The notes under the pieces are model-generated. The model ran no database searches. It saw only the letters and a program-made list of their open reading frames with translations, and had not been told where the DNA came from. Both the position numbers and the translations under genes were made by a program. A stretch of DNA of 29,241 nucleotides from a virus, in the IMG/VR virus record IMGVR_UViG_3300047317_000322, positions 1 through 29,241 of that record; one strand, given 5' to 3'. Below are positions 12,145 through 20,215 of this stretch, in pieces (position 1 is the first letter of the stretch; each line of letters begins with the position of its first letter).

Positions 12145-12738
12145 ATGCCGCATGAAATGAGTATTGACGATATTCGTCAGAAGTACGAACAATCGGTTGT
12201 GATGTACAAGAAGAAGCCGGTGTTGTTCAAGAAGATTAGTGGGGACTTCTCCGTTCGTATCTTCGATCTGATGGCACAGAAAGAGGAGCAAGTGGAGTTT
12301 GACATGAAGGAGTTTCAACCTCCTCCTTCTCGTGTTGGCTTTGTCAACATCAACGGTAGTGTTGTCTACGCAGTGCGTAACGCTATCCGTCGATACAAGC
12401 TTGGACTCTCGAAAGAGAACTTCAATGTTCAGGTGTTGGGTGTCCCGTATCCCGATGGCCGTTCTGACGTGTATGTAAGGCTCGTGGCGGGCTTGGAGCG
12501 ACGTGAGCTAGGGGAGGCATTGCTTAGCAAGTATCCGACCCTTCAGCAGGCTATACGCCGTGTCTCACAGTTTGAGGGTGCATGTGCATTCGACAAGCAA
12601 TTCGCTATCGATCATACCCATGCTGTGTACTACAAACTTCAGCAGGTTGGCCGATTGGTTAACGGTGCTGTCCAGTTTGACGAAGGCTTCGAACATCTTC
12701 ACATTCTTTTGAACAAAGGCTATGAAAAAAGTAATTGA
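12145..12738 (+). CDS. Hypothetical protein of the peptide-ligase cluster, 197 aa
   Basis: ATG at 12145 with GGAG upstream. The protein opens MPHEMSIDDIRQKYEQSVVMYK, has a strand-rich middle (VGFVNINGSVVYAVRNAIRRYK) and a helical C-terminal half. No enzyme motif or membrane span is visible. It lies between the two glutamine-synthetase-fold ligases and overlaps the second by 17 nt. It may be a partner or substrate-recognition protein for them. Confidence 0.75.
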   Translation: MPHEMSIDDIRQKYEQSVVMYKKKPVLFKKISGDFSVRIFDLMAQKEEQVEFDMKEFQPPPSRVGFVNINGSVVYAVRNAIRRYKLGLSKENFNVQVLGVPYPDGRSDVYVRLVAGLERRELGEALLSKYPTLQQAIRRVSQFEGACAFDKQFAIDHTHAVYYKLQQVGRLVNGAVQFDEGFEHLHILLNKGYEKSN

Positions 12739-13750
12739 GTTGTTGGGCTGCAAGAGCCAACGCGGTGACATTGGTATCGAGATTGAATGCGAAGGTGACA
12801 ACATGATTGCGCTAGACGAAGCTGTTTGGCGCAGTGAGGATGACGGGAGCTTGCGAGGGATTTATCCCACAACTCGCTGTGAGTACATCTTGGCTAAACC
12901 GCTCAAGATTGACGCAGTTCCTGTTGCTCTTGATGGCCTCTCCAAGCGTCTGAAAGAGGCCGGTGCTGTTCTCGAATTCAGTCACCGTTGCAGCGTGCAT
13001 GTGCATGTGAACGTACAGCAGCTTGAGTATCAACAGCTTCTGGCTTTCATGTACACCTACTACCTGCTTGAAGAACCCTTCATGACCTATTGCGGCAAGA
13101 GCCGTAAGGGAAACAACTTCTGCCTACGCTTGCAAGACGCAGAGGGTGTTCTCGAAGTGGTGAATCACATGTTTGAGCTTGGTGAGGAAGGTATCCACCA
13201 CATTGGTCAGGACCGCCAACGATATGCCGCAATGAACTTCGAAGCCCTGCGTAAGTATGGCTCTGTTGAGTTCCGTGGTATGGAAGGCAATATGAATGTG
13301 CGTCGTATCAGTTTGTGGTGCGAAGCATTGATTCGTATGCGTCAATTCGCTGTGCGTATGGACAATCCAAAGGCTGTGTATGACCTGTTCACGAAAACTG
13401 GTCCTGTGGATTTTGTCTCTGAAGTGTTGGGGGATATCTCTGCGGAATTCCACTACGTTCGTTTTGTGAAGGATGTTCAGAAGTCCTTCTCAATCAGCCT
13501 TGACCTTCCGTTCAAGTTTGAATCCTTCCTGAAGCAGCCGAAGGATGATGGCGAGTATCAGCTTGGTCAGATGGTGAACTATGCAACGGCTGTGAAGATT
13601 GCCAAGAAGGGATATCAACTCGATTACGGCCCTGATGGCATGTACAAGATTGTTGTGCTTCCTAAGAAGCCGAAGGCTATGAAGCCTGCATATGCAAATA
13701 TCGCAGCCCGTGCTTGGGAACTCCAACCTAACGATGAAGTGGACTTCTAA
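12722..13750 (+). CDS. Amidoligase enzyme (second glutamine-synthetase-fold ligase)
   Basis: A 342-residue protein with the pattern of the predicted Amidoligase_2 family: GIEIECEG at 18-25 (acidic metal-binding strand), CSVHVHVNV at 90-98, and GSVEFRGMEGN at 180-190. The family adopts the glutamine-synthetase / gamma-glutamylcysteine-synthetase fold and is predicted to form amide bonds using ATP. It differs clearly from the ligase at 11244, so the cluster holds two distinct ligases of one fold. Its end overlaps the ATP-grasp start (TAATG). Substrate unknown. Confidence 0.85.
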   Translation: MKKVIELLGCKSQRGDIGIEIECEGDNMIALDEAVWRSEDDGSLRGIYPTTRCEYILAKPLKIDAVPVALDGLSKRLKEAGAVLEFSHRCSVHVHVNVQQLEYQQLLAFMYTYYLLEEPFMTYCGKSRKGNNFCLRLQDAEGVLEVVNHMFELGEEGIHHIGQDRQRYAAMNFEALRKYGSVEFRGMEGNMNVRRISLWCEALIRMRQFAVRMDNPKAVYDLFTKTGPVDFVSEVLGDISAEFHYVRFVKDVQKSFSISLDLPFKFESFLKQPKDDGEYQLGQMVNYATAVKIAKKGYQLDYGPDGMYKIVVLPKKPKAMKPAYANIAARAWELQPNDEVDF

Positions 13751-14481
13751 TGAAAATCTATCCGTACATGAATGGCAGCAAGAGCGCTAAAGCGTTGGCT
13801 GAAGGGTTGGGTATCAAGGTATTGCTGCGTGAGGGCAAGCCCGTAAAGAACCATCTGGTGATTAACTGGGGGTGTTCTGCGATTGACCGAGAGGTTGGGG
13901 GAAAGATTCTCAACAATCCTGTCAACGTTGCCGGTGCAGCTAATAAGCTTCTTACGTTCCAGATGTTTGCTGCTAACGATGTCCCTACGGTGGAATGGAC
14001 TACGGATAGGGACCAAGCAATCTTGTGGATGGGTGAGGGACACTCTGTAGTTGTTCGGGAGAAGTTGACCGGACATAGCGGGGAAGGCATTGTCATCGTT
14101 AAAGACAACGATGCAGTTCCCAATGCCCCCCTCTACACCAAGTACACGAAGAAGAAGGATGAGTACCGAATCCATGTGTTCGGGGGGGAAGTTATTTTCC
14201 AACAGCGTAAAGCACGAAAGAAGGAAGTTCCCGATGACCAAGTTAATTGGCAGGTTCGTAATCTTGCTGGCGGATTCATCTTTGCGAACGATCAGATTGA
14301 TGCCCCTGAGTGTGTTAAAGAAGCTTCCAAATCCGCTGTTCAAGCTCTTGGTTTGGACTTCGGTGCAGTTGATGTTGGTTTCCGTGAAGGGGCATGTGTT
14401 GTCTACGAAGTGAACACTGCTTGTGGCCTTCAAGGAAAAAATCTTGAAGCTTATGTAAAAGCTTTCCAAGCAGCGGGGTAA
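13750..14481 (+). CDS. ATP-grasp ligase, RimK/glutathione-synthase-like
   Basis: A 243-residue protein with ATP-grasp signatures: a Gly-rich nucleotide loop in VREKLTGHSGEGIVIV (102-117), a Lys/Asp-rich strand DEYRIHVFGG (137-146) and the metal-binding EVNTACGL (220-227). ATP-grasp ligases activate a carboxylate as acyl phosphate and join it to an amine. It is shorter than RimK but contains the full core. As the last enzyme of the cluster, translated by TAATG coupling, it adds a third ligase of a second fold. It could add amino acids to a peptide or modify a host or phage protein. Confidence 0.85.
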   Translation: MKIYPYMNGSKSAKALAEGLGIKVLLREGKPVKNHLVINWGCSAIDREVGGKILNNPVNVAGAANKLLTFQMFAANDVPTVEWTTDRDQAILWMGEGHSVVVREKLTGHSGEGIVIVKDNDAVPNAPLYTKYTKKKDEYRIHVFGGEVIFQQRKARKKEVPDDQVNWQVRNLAGGFIFANDQIDAPECVKEASKSAVQALGLDFGAVDVGFREGACVVYEVNTACGLQGKNLEAYVKAFQAAG

Positions 14482-14483
14482 AT

Positions 14484-14642
14484 ATGAGTCCTTGGGTACT
14501 AATTGTTACGCTGTGGATTTCGAGCGGGTCAACAAGTGTTTCGGTTCCAATGGCAAGCGAAGCAGTGTGTCAAGTAGCAGCGGCAAAAGCAAAGGCTACT
14601 AGGGATGGGCATGATGCATTCTGTCTACGAACCGGTTACTAA
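14484..14642 (+). CDS. Small protein with signal-like N-terminus and two Cys, 52 aa
   Basis: ATG at 14484 follows the ATP-grasp stop by two nt. Residues 1-23 look like an uncleaved or cleaved signal segment (MSPWVLIVTLWISSG...SVPMAS). The mature part is short and basic, with Cys29 and Cys47 able to form a disulfide. Proteins of this type occur in many phages, without known function. Position makes it a possible exported partner or substrate of the peptide-ligase cluster, but this is speculative. It overlaps the next gene. Confidence 0.6.
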   Translation: MSPWVLIVTLWISSGSTSVSVPMASEAVCQVAAAKAKATRDGHDAFCLRTGY

Positions 14643-14904
14643 AACATCCCAATGGATTCTCGAAGAGTCTAAATGGTGTCGTCAACAACTCAAGGAAATG
14701 GGGTATGCAATGGACATTAAAGGTGCTTTGAAGGTTGCAGATTTGATGGAAGATGAGGGTGTGATTTCTACTTGCGCTCTGGCTCTCCGCTGTCTTGCTA
14801 AGGAATACCGTGATGCTAAGTTGGAGCTTGAGGCAGTTGAGTATGAACGCACCAAACACATTCCACAACTATTGAAGGGGGCGAATGGCGGGGATTTGCG
14901 TTGA
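14611..14904 (+). CDS. Hypothetical helical protein, 97 aa
   Basis: The start at 14611 is preferred because AGGG lies six nt upstream; in-frame ATGs at 14605 and 14614 are alternatives. The protein appears all-helical, with Glu, Lys and Leu repeats (LKVADLMEDEGVISTCALAL), and has no recognised motif. It overlaps the primase-helicase start by 20 nt and may accompany it. Confidence 0.65.
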   Translation: MMHSVYEPVTKTSQWILEESKWCRQQLKEMGYAMDIKGALKVADLMEDEGVISTCALALRCLAKEYRDAKLELEAVEYERTKHIPQLLKGANGGDLR

Positions 14905-16546
14905 AAAAGTAGTCCATGATGATCCAAAGTGTGGCGCACATGCACTTCAGATTTTCATGGCAGACGATGGAAGCTATAACGGATTCTGTTTCTCATGCGG
15001 ACGATATGAACACGATCCGTATAAGGACAAGCCGAAAGACTACAAGCCCGTAGTTATCCGCAAGACTCAGGAACAGATTGACAAAGAGATTGCGGAGATT
15101 CATGACTACGTAACGGTAGCCCTTCCTGAGCGCAAGCTGAGGAAAGACAGCCTTGAATACTTCGGCATCAAAATCGGTGTCAGTGAGGCTGATGGCGAGA
15201 CCCCAGTCTCCCACTACTACCCGTACTACTTGGACGGCGTGTTGGTGGGTTACAAGGCTCGTGTGATTGAAAACAAGCAGATGTGGAGCATTGGAGATTG
15301 CAAGGATGTTGACCTGTTCGGTTGGAATGAGGCAGTTGCCGCAGGTGGTAAAACCCTCTACATCACTGAGGGAGAGTGCGATTGTGTTGCCCTGTTCCAG
15401 ATTTTCAAGGACAAGGCGCGTGGTGGACAGTATGCCGACCTCAATCCCGCTGTGGTGTCCGTCCCGCACGGAGCAGCAGCAGCCGCTAAAGACCTCACTA
15501 AACTAAAGGCAAAGATTGATCGAGTCTTTAAGGAAGTTGTGTTCGTATTCGATACGGACAAAGCTGGCGAGGAGGCTGTTGAGAAGTGCATGGTTGTGTT
15601 TCCGAATGCTAAGAGTGCTGTTCTCCCCGGCAAGGATGTAAATGATTGCCTCATTAAAGGGAAAGGCATTGCGGCGTTCAACGCTATACGCTTCAACGCC
15701 ACCAAGCCAAAGAACACACGGCTTGTATTTGGTCAGTCCCTCCATGAGACAGCTAAGGAACCGGCAGTATATGGGGTGTCGTGGCCTTGGAAACATATCA
15801 CTGAAGCCACACGAGGTATTCGTCTTGGTGAAACGATCTACATTGGGGCAGGGCAGAAGCAAGGTAAGTCAGAAGTTGTTAACTCACTTGCGGCGCATTT
15901 CATTAAGGAGCACGGTTGGAAAGTGTTTCTTTGCAAGCCAGAGGAAAGCAACAACAAGACGTACAAGCTCGTTGCAGGAAAGATGGTTGGAAAGATTTTT
16001 CACGATCCCAATGTAGCCTTTGACGAAGTAGCGTTTGATAAAGCGGGAGAAATGATTGGCGACAATCTGTTCATGTTGAACTTGTATCAGCACGTAGGAT
16101 TTGAAACGCTGAAGGACGATATCAAGGCAGCAGTGGCAGAGGGTTGCAAAGCTATCATCATTGACCCAATCACCAACTTCACTAACGGCATGAGTGCAGC
16201 AGATGCAAACGTCAAGCTTCAAGAGATTGCGCAAGAGTTGGCAGCGATGGCACTTGATCTTAACATTGTTATTTTCATCTTCTGCCATTTACGCAATCCA
16301 GATTCGGGACCGCCACATGAACGGGGTGGAGAAGTTCTCTCGTCTCAGTTCGCAGGAAGCCGCGCTATGGCACGTTCGTGCAACCTCATGTTGGGTTTGG
16401 AAGGAAACCGAGATCCGAATCTCACACCCGAAGAAAGGAATGTGCGAACTCTGGTACTCCTAGAGGATCGTGAATTCGGTAACACAGGTAGGTACGGGTT
16501 GTATTGGGACAAAGCCACTTCATTGTTTAACGAGATAAACGCATGA
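14885..16546 (+). CDS. T7 gp4-type primase-helicase
   Basis: A 553-residue replication protein that unwinds DNA and makes primers at the fork. The N-terminal zinc site uses Cys16, His19, Cys35 and Cys38, a CxxH/CxxC variant. The TOPRIM primase domain has Glu162 in YITEGECDC and Asp223/Asp225 in FDTDKAGE. The DnaB-type helicase domain has Walker A GAGQKQGKSE (Lys328) and Walker B AIIIDPI (Asp427), then an ArgF-like C-terminal region. Length is close to T7 gp4 (566). A strong GAAGGGGG precedes the ATG. It should act with the DNA polymerase at 17319. Confidence 0.95.
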   Translation: MAGICVEKVVHDDPKCGAHALQIFMADDGSYNGFCFSCGRYEHDPYKDKPKDYKPVVIRKTQEQIDKEIAEIHDYVTVALPERKLRKDSLEYFGIKIGVSEADGETPVSHYYPYYLDGVLVGYKARVIENKQMWSIGDCKDVDLFGWNEAVAAGGKTLYITEGECDCVALFQIFKDKARGGQYADLNPAVVSVPHGAAAAAKDLTKLKAKIDRVFKEVVFVFDTDKAGEEAVEKCMVVFPNAKSAVLPGKDVNDCLIKGKGIAAFNAIRFNATKPKNTRLVFGQSLHETAKEPAVYGVSWPWKHITEATRGIRLGETIYIGAGQKQGKSEVVNSLAAHFIKEHGWKVFLCKPEESNNKTYKLVAGKMVGKIFHDPNVAFDEVAFDKAGEMIGDNLFMLNLYQHVGFETLKDDIKAAVAEGCKAIIIDPITNFTNGMSAADANVKLQEIAQELAAMALDLNIVIFIFCHLRNPDSGPPHERGGEVLSSQFAGSRAMARSCNLMLGLEGNRDPNLTPEERNVRTLVLLEDREFGNTGRYGLYWDKATSLFNEINA

Positions 16547-16704
16547 TCTACTGTGTAACGGCAAGCCAAGTTGGAACATATGAGTGGGAAGTGTTGGGCT
16601 ATGTGAAAACCGACAGCTTTCCTGTTGAGGTGGTCGATAGGTTGCAAGGTGAATATGGCAATGACTACAGTATTTATGCAGAACCGGTTGAGGAGTTGAA
16701 ATGA
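16543..16704 (+). CDS. Hypothetical small protein, 53 aa
   Basis: The start overlaps the helicase stop (ATGA). The protein looks like a small strand-rich fold (IYCVTASQVGTYEWEVLGYV) with an acidic end. Not recognised. Coupling on both sides (ATGA to the next gene too) supports it. Confidence 0.6.
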   Translation: MIYCVTASQVGTYEWEVLGYVKTDSFPVEVVDRLQGEYGNDYSIYAEPVEELK

Positions 16705-16856
16705 GCCACACATATCGAATTAACCCTGAGACCTACGAAGAAGAAGTAGAGCGACGATATCTAGACCACAAGAAGCGGAAGAAAGAACGTGATGAACGGC
16801 TGAAACTTAAGGAAGCCGCGCTTCTTGAGGAGGCAAATGACGAATCAAGTAATTGA
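16701..16856 (+). CDS. Highly charged helical protein, 51 aa
   Basis: ATG at 16701 overlaps the previous stop (ATGA). About two thirds of residues are charged, with a Lys/Arg/Glu-rich helix (ERRYLDHKKRKKERDERLKL). It may form a coiled coil or bind nucleic acid. It carries the ribosome binding site of the sigma-like gene within its end. Not recognised. Confidence 0.6.
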   Translation: MSHTYRINPETYEEEVERRYLDHKKRKKERDERLKLKEAALLEEANDESSN

Positions 16857-17322
16857 AGAACACTACAGGAAGAACTTTGACAACCTTTGCAAGAAGCTCA
16901 GCTTTCGAGCAGGTACGCTTTGGGATGCAGAAGATGCAATCCATGATGCTTACGAACGGGCTATTAAATACTTTGGCTCTTTCGATCCAAGCAAATCCAC
17001 TTTTGGCGCTTGGTTTAATCGTATTGTTGTAAACGCAATCAAGGAGCATTACAACCACAACCAAGGACGTAATGATGTTGAGTTTGAAGAAGATATGGTT
17101 GACGGGATTCCTTGTGGGCATTATGCGGATAAAGTTGTTGCTGAAATCCGTGACCGAATCCAAACCCGTAAGCCCCACATTGCCGAAATCCTGCATCTAT
17201 TCTTCGAGAAAGGATATGGAGCAAAGGACATTTCACGCATGGTTGAAAGCTCCCATATTGCAGTTAATCAAACCATCTTCCGCTTTCGGGAAGAACTGAG
17301 AAAGGACTACCGTAGCGAGTGA
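16837..17322 (+). CDS. ECF-like phage sigma factor
   Basis: A 161-residue protein from ATG 16837, which follows GAGGAGG. Residues about 10-75 match sigma region 2: DAEDAIHDAYERAIKYF, then FDPSKSTFGAWFNRIVVNAIKEHY, the -10 binding and core-binding helices. Residues about 110-160 match region 4, a helix-turn-helix with GYGAKDISRMVESSHIAVNQ and a basic end. Regions 1 and 3 are absent, as in ECF sigma factors. In phiEco32 an ECF-like protein redirects host RNA polymerase to phage promoters. This gene probably does the same for middle or late genes, such as the minus-strand late genes at the edges. Confidence 0.85.
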   Translation: MTNQVIEEHYRKNFDNLCKKLSFRAGTLWDAEDAIHDAYERAIKYFGSFDPSKSTFGAWFNRIVVNAIKEHYNHNQGRNDVEFEEDMVDGIPCGHYADKVVAEIRDRIQTRKPHIAEILHLFFEKGYGAKDISRMVESSHIAVNQTIFRFREELRKDYRSE

Positions 17323-19202
17323 AAGTAAGAGTATTCGATACTGAGGCAAACAATCTCTATCCTGCGGTAACTGTTTGTCATTGCGGCGTATTCACTAGCC
17401 TAGATGGAAAGGAAGTAGACAAGTTTCCTCCTGAGCGGCAGCAGGACATGCTTCGGTTTATGGATACTTGTGATGTACTGATTGGGCATAACGTCATAGG
17501 CTATGACTTCCCGATGCTCAAGAAGGTGTGTGGATATGTGTTCAAGGGTAAGGTGGTAGACACCCTGCTCATGTCTCGTGCACTCAACCCTAAACGTTTT
17601 CTCCCTCCACATGCGAAAGATCGTAGAGCAGGCCCTCACAGCATTTATGCTTGGGGCGTTAGAGTTGGGGTTGATAAGCCCGAACACGAAGATTGGGAGA
17701 ATTATTCTCCTGAAATGCTTCACCGATGTACCGAAGATGTAGAAATCAATCGACTCACCTACCACGCCTTGATGAAGGAGGCGGCTGAGTCTGGTGGGAA
17801 GTGGAGGGATGCGTTCCTCCTGACGTTCAAGCTTTTCCAGAATCTCCAAGAGCAAGAGGAGTATGGCTGGTACGTGGACAAGCAGAAAATGCTTGACAAC
17901 ATCGTTGAACTTGAGCAGCTTATGCAAGAGATTGATGATGAAGTGATCCCGCAACTGCCTAACATCCTTGAGATTTTGGAGGTAAAGAAAGATGGACAAG
18001 TCAACTGGGTACGGAAGCCCTTCCTCAAGAGCGGCAAGCCTTCTGAATCGAGTAGCAAACATTTTGGACTGGACGGGTGTGCTTGCATTGGCGGTCCCTA
18101 TAGTCGTATTGGTTTTCGCCCTGTTGACCTAAACAGCCGTAACGAGGTTGTATCCTATCTTCTGAAGGAGGGTTGGGAACCTCTTGAGTGGAACTACAAT
18201 GATGACGGAGAAAGAACGTCGCCTAAGCTTTCTAAGGATGATCCATTCGAAGGCGTGGAGGGCGAGGTTGGAAAGCTCGTTTCCAAACGAGTGCAGTGTC
18301 GGCATCGAAAATCTCTCGTTGAAGGCTTACTTGAGCTTGTGCGAGACGATGGCCGTATATCAAGCAGTATTGCCGGGATGGCTGTTACCGGCAGAATGCA
18401 ACACCGAGGAATTGTAAATATCCCCGGAGAAAAATCTTTCTTCGGCCACGAGATTCGCCAGATATTCTCCTGCCCACCCGGCAAAGTGATTGTTGGGTGC
18501 GACTCAGATGCTTGTCAGATTCGTATGCTCGCGGGTCGGATGAACGACCCTGCATATACGGAAACCGTCATCAACGGTAAGAAAGAAGATGGCACTGACA
18601 TGCACACAGTAAACATGAATGCCACAGATGGACTCGTTACTAATCGTGACGATGCCAAGACGTTCTTCTATGGCTTTCTGTTTGGTGCGGGGGATGGGAA
18701 GGTTGGGAAGATCATTAAGGGGACTGCTGCACAAGGGAAGATGTTGAAAACGAAGTTCATTGATGGGCTTCCCGCCTTGAAGGCACTACTCGAAAAACTT
18801 ACGGCAGAGTGGAGGGCAACTGCCAAGAAACGGATGAATAAGAAGTTTGATCGAATCGAATACTACGATGGAACCATCATTGGTTTAGATGGCCGTCCCA
18901 TCAAAATCCCCTCAGAGCATCAGTTGCTTGTCTATATGCTTCAGTCGGACGAAGCAATAATGATGGCTGCTGCATACTGTAAAGTAAATTCAGACCTATC
19001 AAAGCGGTATATAAAAGGTAAGCAGTTTGGATTTCTTACATGGATGCACGATGAATACCAAATCGAATGCGATGAAGATATTGCAGATGACGTAGGTAAG
19101 ATCGCAGCAGCAGCAATCGAATGGGCAGGGAAGTATTACAAAATCCCATGCCCACATAAAGGGGACTATAAGATTGGTAGAAATTGGGCGGAAACTCACT
19201 GA
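17319..19202 (+). CDS. Family A DNA polymerase with 3'-5' exonuclease, T7 gp5-type
   Basis: A 627-residue replicative polymerase. The N-terminal proofreading domain has Asp7/Glu9 (FDTEANNLY), Exo II in IGHNVIGYDFPML (52-64) and Exo III in CTEDVEINRLTY. Polymerase motifs are A with Asp395 (GCDSDACQIR), B with Lys447 and Tyr451 (DDAKTFFYGFLFG), and C His577-Asp578-Glu579. All catalytic residues are present. It is somewhat shorter than T7 gp5 (704), so a thioredoxin-binding insertion may be absent. A GTG start overlaps the sigma stop (GTGA), linking sigma and polymerase synthesis. Confidence 0.95.
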   Translation: MKVRVFDTEANNLYPAVTVCHCGVFTSLDGKEVDKFPPERQQDMLRFMDTCDVLIGHNVIGYDFPMLKKVCGYVFKGKVVDTLLMSRALNPKRFLPPHAKDRRAGPHSIYAWGVRVGVDKPEHEDWENYSPEMLHRCTEDVEINRLTYHALMKEAAESGGKWRDAFLLTFKLFQNLQEQEEYGWYVDKQKMLDNIVELEQLMQEIDDEVIPQLPNILEILEVKKDGQVNWVRKPFLKSGKPSESSSKHFGLDGCACIGGPYSRIGFRPVDLNSRNEVVSYLLKEGWEPLEWNYNDDGERTSPKLSKDDPFEGVEGEVGKLVSKRVQCRHRKSLVEGLLELVRDDGRISSSIAGMAVTGRMQHRGIVNIPGEKSFFGHEIRQIFSCPPGKVIVGCDSDACQIRMLAGRMNDPAYTETVINGKKEDGTDMHTVNMNATDGLVTNRDDAKTFFYGFLFGAGDGKVGKIIKGTAAQGKMLKTKFIDGLPALKALLEKLTAEWRATAKKRMNKKFDRIEYYDGTIIGLDGRPIKIPSEHQLLVYMLQSDEAIMMAAAYCKVNSDLSKRYIKGKQFGFLTWMHDEYQIECDEDIADDVGKIAAAAIEWAGKYYKIPCPHKGDYKIGRNWAETH

Positions 19203-19656
19203 GCCTAACAAGGCAAAGGAAATCGTTATCGAGTTGGATGGAGAGTGCATGATTTGCACTTCTCACGTACCCAATCATGACGGGTACATTCGAATCTTCC
19301 AAGGCAGCGAATCTAAGAAGCGTTATGAAATGCTTCACAGAATGTCTTGGATGCAGCACAAGGGTCCAATCCCAAGCGGCATGGAAGTAGATCATAAGTG
19401 CCGTAACAGAAGGTGCTGTAATCCAGAGCATCTGCAACTCCTCTCCGAATCAGAGCACAAATCCAAGACTAACCGAGAACGGTATGCCGATAGAATTTCG
19501 GCAATAGTGGAGTGCATTCTGAACGGAGAAAAGTCGAAAGGTATCGCAGCTAAGTTTGGTGTAAGCCAACACACAGTTACCTACCATAAGCGAAGGGTGA
19601 CGGGTGTAACACGAACGTTCACATGGAGAAATCGTGACAAACAACGAACTGATTGA
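19174..19656 (+). CDS. HNH homing-type endonuclease with C-terminal HTH
   Basis: A 160-residue frame starting at TTG 19174 (AAAGGGG upstream; the start is uncertain and overlaps the polymerase end). The HNH core is at about residues 54-95: HRMSWMQHKGPIP, then EVDHKCRNRRCCNPEHLQLL. The C-terminal part includes a helix-turn-helix (SKGIAAKFGVSQHTVTYHKR) that would guide DNA recognition. Such genes insert next to conserved replication genes and spread by cleaving copies lacking the insert. Position directly after the polymerase is typical. Confidence 0.8.
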   Translation: MVEIGRKLTEPNKAKEIVIELDGECMICTSHVPNHDGYIRIFQGSESKKRYEMLHRMSWMQHKGPIPSGMEVDHKCRNRRCCNPEHLQLLSESEHKSKTNRERYADRISAIVECILNGEKSKGIAAKFGVSQHTVTYHKRRVTGVTRTFTWRNRDKQRTD

Positions 19657-19752
19657 ACAATTGAAGTAGTTTCCGGCAAGTCCTCTGTTTGCCTTGGAAA
19701 AGTAGGCGACATTGAGTACACAACTCCACTAATGGAATTTGAGGTTCATTGA
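19634..19752 (+). pseudogene. Frameshifted small gene, paralogue of the 20051 gene
   Basis: GTG at 19634 has GGAG upstream and encodes VTNNELIEQLK, nearly the same opening as the 20051 protein (MTNKELIEKLQ), then meets TAG at 19667. In the -1 frame, coding continues from about 19666 as VVSGKSSVCLGKVGDIEY and ends in TGA at 19750-19752, overlapping the next ATG. A single-base change, a sequencing error or a programmed -1 shift could explain this. No classic slippery heptamer is seen at the junction, so a broken gene is the simplest reading. Confidence 0.65.
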
Positions 19753-20054
19753 TGAAAGTTCGAGAGAATGTTGCAAGCTTCGGTGCATATGACTGGGATG
19801 GTGGAATTGACGACATTATCGTTATGTTCACAGACTTGAAGGAAACGTATTCCGATCAAGAATTGAAAGTATCTGCTGATTATGAGCAGGACTACGATGA
19901 TGAACGTGTGTTTCGTATGGAAGTGTACTACGACCGGGGAGAGACACAAGAAGAAAGGATTGCTCGTGAAAATAGAGAAGAAAAAGCCAAACAACAAAGC
20001 TTGCACTGGAAGCGTAGGCAGCTTGAAGCGTTGAAAAAGGAGCTTGGAGAATGA
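19752..20054 (+). CDS. Hypothetical acidic protein, 100 aa
   Basis: ATG at 19752 overlaps the upstream TGA (TGATG). The N-terminal half is acidic with likely strands (DGGIDDIIVMFTDLKETY); the C-terminal third is a charged helix (EERIARENREEKAKQQ). No family recognised. It lies between two related small genes (19634 and 20051). Confidence 0.7.
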   Translation: MKVRENVASFGAYDWDGGIDDIIVMFTDLKETYSDQELKVSADYEQDYDDERVFRMEVYYDRGETQEERIARENREEKAKQQSLHWKRRQLEALKKELGE

Positions 20055-20200
20055 CTAACAAAGAACTGATTGAGAAGCTACAGAAGCTTCCACAAGACGC
20101 AGAGGTATGGCTTGAGTATTATGACTACGGCAATCATTTTGCACGGCCCGTAGTTGCAGCAACGAATCTGATTGATGAAAACACTATCGTAATCGAATAA
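20051..20200 (+). CDS. Small acidic protein, 49 aa
   Basis: ATG at 20051 overlaps the previous stop (ATGA), with TTGGAGA upstream. The peptide MTNKELIEKLQKLPQDAEVW begins with a helix and continues with strand-like VWLEYYDYG. This ELIE.L..LP.DAEV pattern is common among small phage proteins without known function. It is the intact version of the frameshifted copy at 19634. Confidence 0.75.
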   Translation: MTNKELIEKLQKLPQDAEVWLEYYDYGNHFARPVVAATNLIDENTIVIE

Positions 20201-20215
20201 GGAAAAATAATAAAT

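Noticed and set aside
13747-14469. 240-codon frame on the minus strand
   Set aside because: It is antisense to the ATP-grasp gene, which carries clear motifs.
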